A stretch of 64,000 bases of DNA from Halorubrum sp. PV6 (lineage in GTDB: Archaea > Halobacteriota > Halobacteria > Halobacteriales > Haloferacaceae), in the NCBI RefSeq assembly GCF_003990725.2, contig NZ_CP030064.1:930001-994000 (forward strand), given 5' to 3'. The notes below the pieces were generated by a model. It had not been told where the DNA came from. It saw only the letters and a program-made list of their open reading frames with translations, and ran no database searches. Positions 63,742 through 64,000 of the stretch are shown here, piece by piece. Made by a program: the position numbers and the translations under genes. Position 1 is the stretch's first letter; every line of letters begins with the position of its first letter.

Positions 63742-64000
63742 TCAGTCGTCGCCCTGCGCGTCGACGATCACGACCTCGCCGTCGTCGACGGTGACGTTGA
63801 TGAGCGTCTTCACGTTGTAGTCGGTCTCGTCGAGCTCGTTGTCGCCGGCCTTCTTGATCACGGCGACCACGTCGACGACGTCGGCGCCGACCTCGTCGGT
63901 GAGCGCGTCGAGGATGGCCTTCATCGTGCCGCCCGTCGAGAGCACGTCGTCAAGCACGAGCACGCGGTCGCCCTCCTCGACGTCGTTGATGTACATCTCC
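63742..64000 (-). CDS. Purine-type phosphoribosyltransferase (C-terminal part, cut by window end)
   Basis: The visible 85 C-terminal residues contain the PRPP-binding motif [17 protein letters not shown] followed by a Rossmann-like strand ([16 protein letters not shown]). This is the pattern of haloarchaeal HGPRT/APRT-like purine phosphoribosyltransferases. The reading frame continues without a stop past position 64000, so the N-terminal half lies outside the window. The visible internal Met at 63996 is not the true start. It converges on the phosphoglycolate phosphatase gene (10 bp between stops). Confidence 0.85.
   Translation of the reverse strand, partial: EMYINDVEEGDRVLVLDDVLSTGGTMKAILDALTDEVGADVVDVVAVIKKAGDNELDETDYNVKTLINVTVDDGEVVIVDAQGDD

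Noticed and set aside
1-64000. tRNA, rRNA or insertion sequence
   Set aside because: I looked in the intergenic gaps and saw no cloverleaf, rRNA or transposase-like sequence; a tRNAscan run would be decisive.

Overview
The window is a gene-dense, GC-rich chromosomal segment from a halophilic archaeon, most likely a member of the Haloferacales such as a Halorubrum relative (the genus is an inference). The signs are strongly acidic proteins, a CetZ tubulin-like protein, a halocyanin-type cupredoxin, HalOD1, Bat-type HTH, DICT and TbsP/DUF5821-like proteins, an archaeal phosphopantothenate synthetase, Tat-type lipoprotein leaders, and many genes with a TATA-like element about 27 nt before the start codon, as expected for leaderless transcripts. 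I see no rRNA, tRNA, CRISPR array or insertion sequence.

Layout. 0-10.5 kb: an LMW-phosphatase/ArsC-like protein, a membrane protein, a 1299-residue multi-PAS/GAF histidine kinase with a degenerate receiver, an unknown protein, an overlapping pair of PH-domain membrane proteins, cetZ1, a HalOD1 protein and a PPK2 kinase. 10.5-15.9 kb: a HEAT-pseudokinase protein overlapping a membrane protein, a VOC protein, a PAS histidine kinase and a type IV pilin. 15.9-18.3 kb: a thiE-thiM-thiD operon with an operator-like inverted repeat at its promoter. 18.5-27.4 kb: a more accessory-looking stretch with a small protein, a PQQ-type beta-propeller lipoprotein, a sarcosine/N-methyltryptophan oxidase-like flavoprotein, and a coupled AddB/AddA-like nuclease-helicase pair with a palindrome over its start. 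27.5-36.9 kb: an MDR dehydrogenase, methylmalonyl-CoA mutase large subunit, 4-phosphopantoate-beta-alanine ligase, an Lrp regulator, a DUF63 membrane protein, menA-menC and a cupredoxin.

36.9-41.1 kb: a 701-residue protein that looks like a haloarchaeal CHAT (caspase-like) protein with both catalytic residues lost, an APH-type phosphotransferase and a TbsP-like regulator. 41.2-44.4 kb: a proline-catabolism cluster (candidate P5C dehydrogenase, Bat-type HTH regulator, proline dehydrogenase). A perfect 14-bp palindrome is centred between the divergent dehydrogenase and regulator genes, and its half-site recurs at the identical distance (38 nt) from the proline dehydrogenase start. This looks like a small self-contained regulon. 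44.6-50.6 kb: a five-gene branched-chain amino acid ABC transporter operon followed by an EamA exporter.

50.6-64 kb: a RIO-like kinase, an acyl-CoA dehydrogenase, a DICT protein, and a glycerol block. In that block glpABC (anaerobic-type glycerol-3-phosphate dehydrogenase) diverges from glpK, and glpK abuts a polytopic membrane protein that is a candidate glycerol transporter. An operator-like inverted repeat overlaps the glpA start codon. The window ends with a divergent Orc1/Cdc6-like ATPase, a phosphoglycolate phosphatase and a purine-type phosphoribosyltransferase cut by the window edge.

The most notable signals are the proline-regulon site, the apparently catalytically dead CHAT-like protein, the AddAB-like pair with its operator, and the pseudo-receiver and pseudokinase signalling proteins. 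All functional assignments rest on reading motifs by eye; no database search was run.
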